The notes under the pieces: generated by a model
The model's database searches: none
What the model was told of the DNA's origin: nothing
What the model saw: only the letters and a program-made list of their open reading frames with translations
Made by a program: the position numbers and the translations under genes
Assembly (NCBI RefSeq): GCF_943912325.1
Contig: NZ_CALTTX010000016.1
Span: 1 to 42,621, forward strand
Length of the DNA: 42,621 nucleotides
Direction of reading: 5' to 3'
Source of the DNA: an uncultured Microbacterium sp.
GTDB lineage: Bacteria; Actinomycetota; Actinomycetes; Actinomycetales; Microbacteriaceae
Part shown: positions 39,312-42,621 of the stretch, piece by piece
How positions within the stretch are numbered: position 1 is the first letter of the stretch
How the letters are laid out: each line of letters opens with the position of its first letter

Positions 39312-40001
39312 ATGCCGCTCGAACGCCTCGTCGCGCCGCGGGCGATCTTCATCGACGTCGGGGGACCGCTGTACGACGACGAGAACTACCTCGTGGCACT
39401 CATGCGCGCGACGAACGCGTTGCGTTCGGATGCGGGGCGTGGCCCGGTCGATGAGGCGCCCATGCGGGCGATCTACGATGCCGTGCGCAACGGCGACGAG
39501 CCCTCGATCCGCGTCGCGTTCGCGCGCGAGTTCTTGGGCGATGCGGGTCTGAAGGCCGAACTGCACGCCGCGACGCGGCCGTTGTGGGTGCACCCCGAGG
39601 GCACCCTCGCCGACGATGCCCTGCCCTTCTTGCGCGCCGTCGCTCCGCACGCGGTCGTCGGCGTGCTCGCGAATCAAGAGGCGAGTGTCGTCGACGCGCT
39701 CCGGCGCGATGGCGTCGGCGATTTCGTGAGCGTGTGGGGCGTCTCGGCGATCGTCGGCCACGAGAAACCGTCGCGCGAGTTGTTCGACTGGTGCCTTGCC
39801 GACGCCGGCGTCGACGCTACCGAAGCCGTGCACATCGGCAATCGTTTCGACAACGACGTGCGTCCCGCTCACGCGCTGGGGCTCGGCACCGTGTGGGTCT
39901 TGCGCGGTGAGTCGCCCGATGATCCGCCCGCGGCCGAACGTGCCGTCGCCGATCTCGTCGTGCCCGATCTGCGCGGCCTCGATCGCGTCTTCTTCCCGTG
40001 A
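39312..40001 (+). CDS. HAD-superfamily protein with degenerate catalytic motifs
   Basis: HAD-fold protein with a helical cap, 229 residues. Motif I is FIDVGGPLYDD: the nucleophile Asp is kept but the second Asp, the acid/base of phosphatases, is Gly. Motif II VVGVLANQ has Ala where Ser/Thr is usual. Motif III Lys is present (GHEKPSRELFDW). Motif IV is HIGNRFDNDVRPA, with Asn replacing the first Asp of GDxxxND. It may have a non-phosphatase reaction or act as a binding or regulatory subunit. It lies three bases after the aldolase and overlaps the kinase start (GTGA). Confidence 0.85.
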   Translation: MPLERLVAPRAIFIDVGGPLYDDENYLVALMRATNALRSDAGRGPVDEAPMRAIYDAVRNGDEPSIRVAFAREFLGDAGLKAELHAATRPLWVHPEGTLADDALPFLRAVAPHAVVGVLANQEASVVDALRRDGVGDFVSVWGVSAIVGHEKPSRELFDWCLADAGVDATEAVHIGNRFDNDVRPAHALGLGTVWVLRGESPDDPPAAERAVADLVVPDLRGLDRVFFP

Positions 40002-41524
40002 GTTTTCGCGACTCATCGATCGCGGTCGGAATCGACCTCGCGACGGCATCGGCGCGGGCCCATGCCGTGCGTGTCGACACGGGCGACGTGCTCGCGATCG
40101 CCGAGCGGGCGCTCCCCGCACCGCGCGTCGAGGGTGGCGTGCGCGTGCAGGCGGCGGACTATGCGTCGGCCGCCGCGGGCGTCCTCGAACAGCTCGCCGC
40201 CGATCTCGGCGCGCGGGGCGGCGAGGTCGCGGCGATCTCGGTGACGGGCACGTCGGGCACGGTGGTTCCCGTCGGGCCCGACGGTGCCGCGCGCGGCGAC
40301 GCGATCATGTACGACGACGCCTCGACGGCTGCGCTCGATCGCGTACTCGCGGAATCGGGCGTCTCGGGCTCGGTGTCGATGCTGCCGCGCATGCAGGCGG
40401 CCCTCGCGCGAGCTCCCGAAGCCACGAGCATCGCGTCGACCGCCGATGTCGTGCTCGCGTGGCTCGCGGGCCACGCGGTTCCGATCGACTCGTCACACGC
40501 GCTGAAGGCCGGTATCGATCCGGCCGCGCGCCGCTGGAACACCGCGGCGGCCGAGACTATCGGTCTCGACACGGCCGTCCTGCCCGAGATCGTACGGCCC
40601 GGTGCCGTGCTGGGCGAGGCCGTGCGCGGTCCCTTCCCCGGCGCATTGCTCGTCGCGGGCATGACCGACGGGTGCACGTCGCAGATCGCGACGGGAGCGG
40701 TCGGCCCCGGGGCATCCGTCGGCATTCTCGGCACGACCCTCGTCTGGAAGACGGGCCTTGCCACCCTGCCCGCGCAGCTGCCCGACGGGGTTTATGCGCA
40801 CCTCTCGCCCGACGGTGTGTGGTGGCCGGGCGCCGCCTCGAACGTGGGCGGGGGTGCCCTCGCCGCGCTCGTGCCCGACTTTCCGGGGTGGGACGACGCG
40901 GCCGAGCAGGCGATCGCGCACGCGCCGGCGGTCGCGCCGGTCTATCCGCTCGCGGCGGCGCGGGAGCGATTCCCGGCGCGCGACGCGCAGGCGGCCTTCG
41001 CGACGACCCGGGGACTCGCGGGGCTCGATGCCGCGACGCGAGCGCGCGCCGTACTCGAAGGGGTCGCCCTCGTGGAGCGGTGGGGGCTCGACGTGCTCGG
41101 CGCCACCGACGCGTCCGAGCACGTCGTGAGCGGCGGCGGCACGCGCAGCGCTCTCTGGAATCGCACCCGCGCGTCGGCGCTCGGCCGCCCCGTGCGGATC
41201 GCCCGCACGCGCGACTCGGGGTTCGGCGCCGCGGTGCTGGCCACGACGGCCATCACGCACGAGTCGCTCGCCGATGCCGCATCGCGCCTGTCGCGCTCCG
41301 ACGCCGTCGTCGACCCCGATCCCGACCTCGCACGCGTTCTCGCCGACCACTACGCGGCGCTTCGTGCCGAGCTCGATGCCGCTGGGCTCGATTCCGCCGA
41401 GCTCGATTCCGCTGCGCTGGATGCCGCTGCGCTGGATGCCGCTGCGCTGGATGCCGCTGAGTTCGATTCCGCCGAGCTGGGTTCACCCGAGCTCGATTCC
41501 CCTGAGAGGAACCTTCCCGCATGA
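39998..41524 (+). CDS. FGGY-family carbohydrate kinase (second kinase of the locus)
   Basis: Sugar kinase, 508 residues, GTG start overlapping the HAD stop. N-terminal phosphate loop IAVGIDLATASARAHAV, AISVTGTSGTVVPVGPDG, MYDDAS, catalytic Asp in LLVAGMTDGCTSQIATGAV, ILGTTLVWK, and the adenosine-site HVVSGGGTRSALWNRTRAS. It is more like xylulokinase/ribulokinase relatives than RhaB, so its ketose or polyol substrate probably differs from rhamnulose. It occupies the place of rhaK in the Rhizobium order. The last 50 residues are nine five-residue repeats. The stop overlaps the glycosidase start (ATGA). Confidence 0.88.
   Translation: MSFRDSSIAVGIDLATASARAHAVRVDTGDVLAIAERALPAPRVEGGVRVQAADYASAAAGVLEQLAADLGARGGEVAAISVTGTSGTVVPVGPDGAARGDAIMYDDASTAALDRVLAESGVSGSVSMLPRMQAALARAPEATSIASTADVVLAWLAGHAVPIDSSHALKAGIDPAARRWNTAAAETIGLDTAVLPEIVRPGAVLGEAVRGPFPGALLVAGMTDGCTSQIATGAVGPGASVGILGTTLVWKTGLATLPAQLPDGVYAHLSPDGVWWPGAASNVGGGALAALVPDFPGWDDAAEQAIAHAPAVAPVYPLAAARERFPARDAQAAFATTRGLAGLDAATRARAVLEGVALVERWGLDVLGATDASEHVVSGGGTRSALWNRTRASALGRPVRIARTRDSGFGAAVLATTAITHESLADAASRLSRSDAVVDPDPDLARVLADHYAALRAELDAAGLDSAELDSAALDAAALDAAALDAAEFDSAELGSPELDSPERNLPA
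41369..41503 (+). repeat. Nine 15-bp repeats encoding a pentapeptide-like kinase tail
   Basis: In-frame units such as GCGCTGGATGCCGCT encode A/E-L-D-A/S-A five times clearly and four times with changes (EFDSA, ELGSP, ELDSP). The Leu/Phe every fifth residue with Ala two before it is the spacing of pentapeptide repeats, but it may be only a low-complexity expansion. Confidence 0.8.
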
Positions 41525-42612
41525 CCGCGCCCGCCGGGTCCGATCCCGTGACCCGCGTCGACCCCCTGACCAGGGTCGACCCCGTGACCCGCGTCGACCC
41601 CCTGACCCGATACGCGACCCCGCATCGGCACGGTGCGCTCGTCGTCGCGCCCTCGTTCACGCCCGGCCGCTTCGACAGCCACGGCGTCGACTCGCCGTTC
41701 GTGTTCTCACTCGACGGCCGGGTCGGCATGACCTACATCGGCTGGGATGGCGAGGGCTATCAGACGGCACTGACGTGGCGCCGCGACGACGGCACGTGGG
41801 AACCGGGCGAGGTCGTCTTCGGCCGCGTCGCCGGTGACCCCTTGCTGCGCCACAACGCGGCGCTCACCTCGATCGTGCGCGACGACGACCTGTGGTCGCC
41901 GGGCGAGCTCACCCGCATCGACGGCTGGTTCTACGGCACGTTCCACGCCTACCCCGACGCGGGGTACGAGGCGGGTCCCGCCAGCATCGGCTTCGTGCGC
42001 AGTCGCGACTTGCGCGACTGGGAGCGCGTCGGCGGGCTACTGCGCCCCGACGATGGCGAGGCGTGGGAGCGCGGCGGGCTCTACAAGTCGTGGCTCCGGC
42101 ACGACGGCGAGCGTTTCGTCGTGTACTACAACGCGAAGGATGATGAGGATGCCGCGGCCGCGCGCACCCCCGCCATGTGGCGCGAGCAGACGGGTATCGC
42201 GACGTCGGTCGACCTCGTGACGTGGCTGCGCAACCCCGCGAATCCGGTCGTCGCCAACGGGGCCGCTGACGCGCCCGACGAGATCTTCGCGTCCGATCCG
42301 TGCGTCCTGCGCGACGGTGAGGGTTGGGTGATGTTCTTCTTCGGGCTCGGCGCCGACTTCCACGCGCGCGAGCTCGTCGCGCTCTCGGTCGACGGGGAGC
42401 GGTGGGCGAAAGCATCCGCCCCCCTCATCGACACCGGAGCACCCGGATCGGTCGACGAGACGCACGCCCACAAGCCGGCCGTCATCGCCCTCGACGGGCG
42501 TCTCGAGCACTACTACTGTGCGGTCGCGCCGCGCGACCCGGGCGGAAGCGACGTCGGCATCGCCGAGACCCGCGGGATCACGTTCTCGTGGGGGCCTCCG
42601 CCCGGGGCGTGA
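41521..42612 (+). CDS. Five-bladed beta-propeller glycosidase (GH43/GH32-like), cytosolic
   Basis: Predicted glycoside hydrolase, 363 residues, no signal peptide. Blade-like repeats of FVFSLDGRVGMTYIGWDGEGYQTALTWR, GWFYGTFHAYP, SWLRHDGERFVVYYNAKDD, ASDPCVLRDGEGWVMFFFG and HKPAVIALDGRLEHYYCAV. Candidate acids are Asp in HGVDSPFVF, Glu or Asp in DEIFASDPCV, and Glu in SVDETHAHKP. The family could be GH43-like, GH130-like or unclassified. Being cytosolic, it should cut an imported oligosaccharide or glycoside. The N terminus has a fourfold DP(V/L)TRV repeat. The start overlaps the kinase stop. Confidence 0.8.
   Translation: MTAPAGSDPVTRVDPLTRVDPVTRVDPLTRYATPHRHGALVVAPSFTPGRFDSHGVDSPFVFSLDGRVGMTYIGWDGEGYQTALTWRRDDGTWEPGEVVFGRVAGDPLLRHNAALTSIVRDDDLWSPGELTRIDGWFYGTFHAYPDAGYEAGPASIGFVRSRDLRDWERVGGLLRPDDGEAWERGGLYKSWLRHDGERFVVYYNAKDDEDAAAARTPAMWREQTGIATSVDLVTWLRNPANPVVANGAADAPDEIFASDPCVLRDGEGWVMFFFGLGADFHARELVALSVDGERWAKASAPLIDTGAPGSVDETHAHKPAVIALDGRLEHYYCAVAPRDPGGSDVGIAETRGITFSWGPPPGA
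41545..41610 (+). repeat. 18-bp repeats at the glycosidase N terminus
   Basis: Four in-frame units of GACCCC(G/C)TGACCCGCGTC-like sequence encode DP(V/L)TRV, falling into two 36-base pairs. Confidence 0.8.
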
Positions 42613-42621
42613 CACCCACCC

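Overview
The window is a chromosomal stretch of a high-GC actinobacterium. GAC, GTC and CTC codons dominate, GTG starts are frequent, and the gene families and the many leaderless promoters fit Microbacteriaceae (Microbacterium or a close relative). This placement is an inference from gene content and base composition. No rRNA, tRNA, CRISPR array, complete insertion sequence or replication origin was seen. No gene-free gap exceeds 300 bases; the longest is 21014-21303, which holds a degenerate 21-bp repeat array.

Left part (1-13256). A DHA2 drug exporter runs off the left edge. It is divergent from an arginine-to-ornithine pair: an ArgZ-like guanidine hydrolase and RocD. A cupin gene lies divergent from a TipA-type MerR regulator, with a MerR-style promoter between them. 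A toxin-antitoxin patch of lower apparent GC (about 5960-7200) has an intact MNT/HEPN pair placed head-on against the remains of a vapBC pair: an antitoxin tail and a frameshifted PIN toxin. Next come an unknown protein, a membrane-anchored sulfite-oxidase-like molybdoenzyme, and the three-gene operon of circularly permuted ATP-grasp, alpha-E and transglutaminase proteins. That operon contains a 65-bp tandem duplication forming two coupled minicistrons, and a possible Shine-Dalgarno-masking RNA switch.

Middle part (13257-25469). This holds a GntR/FCD regulator, a YdeI-like protein, LtrA, an MMPL exporter divergent from a TetR regulator, a LysG/LysE-type basic amino acid export pair, an APH-fold kinase, and a large FAD plus Fe-S 2-hydroxyacid dehydrogenase behind a GntR-type palindrome. 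An 82-bp palindromic element occurs twice, at about 13350 and 22310.

Right part (25507-42612) is an L-rhamnose regulon with two divergent arms around 32475-32721. The leftward arm encodes mutarotase, isomerase, an alpha/beta hydrolase, a bifunctional aldolase/dehydrogenase, rhamnulokinase and a xylose-isomerase-like epimerase. The rightward arm encodes a DeoR regulator and an ABC importer in the rhaR-S-T-P-Q order known from Rhizobium leguminosarum. It then continues into an unusual four-gene tail: class II aldolase, degenerate HAD protein, second FGGY kinase and a beta-propeller glycosidase. Both promoters carry TTTCGT-type half-sites between their -35 and -10 boxes, so DeoR probably controls both arms. 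The tail probably handles a second sugar or a rhamnose-containing glycoside and is the best candidate for an undescribed pathway.
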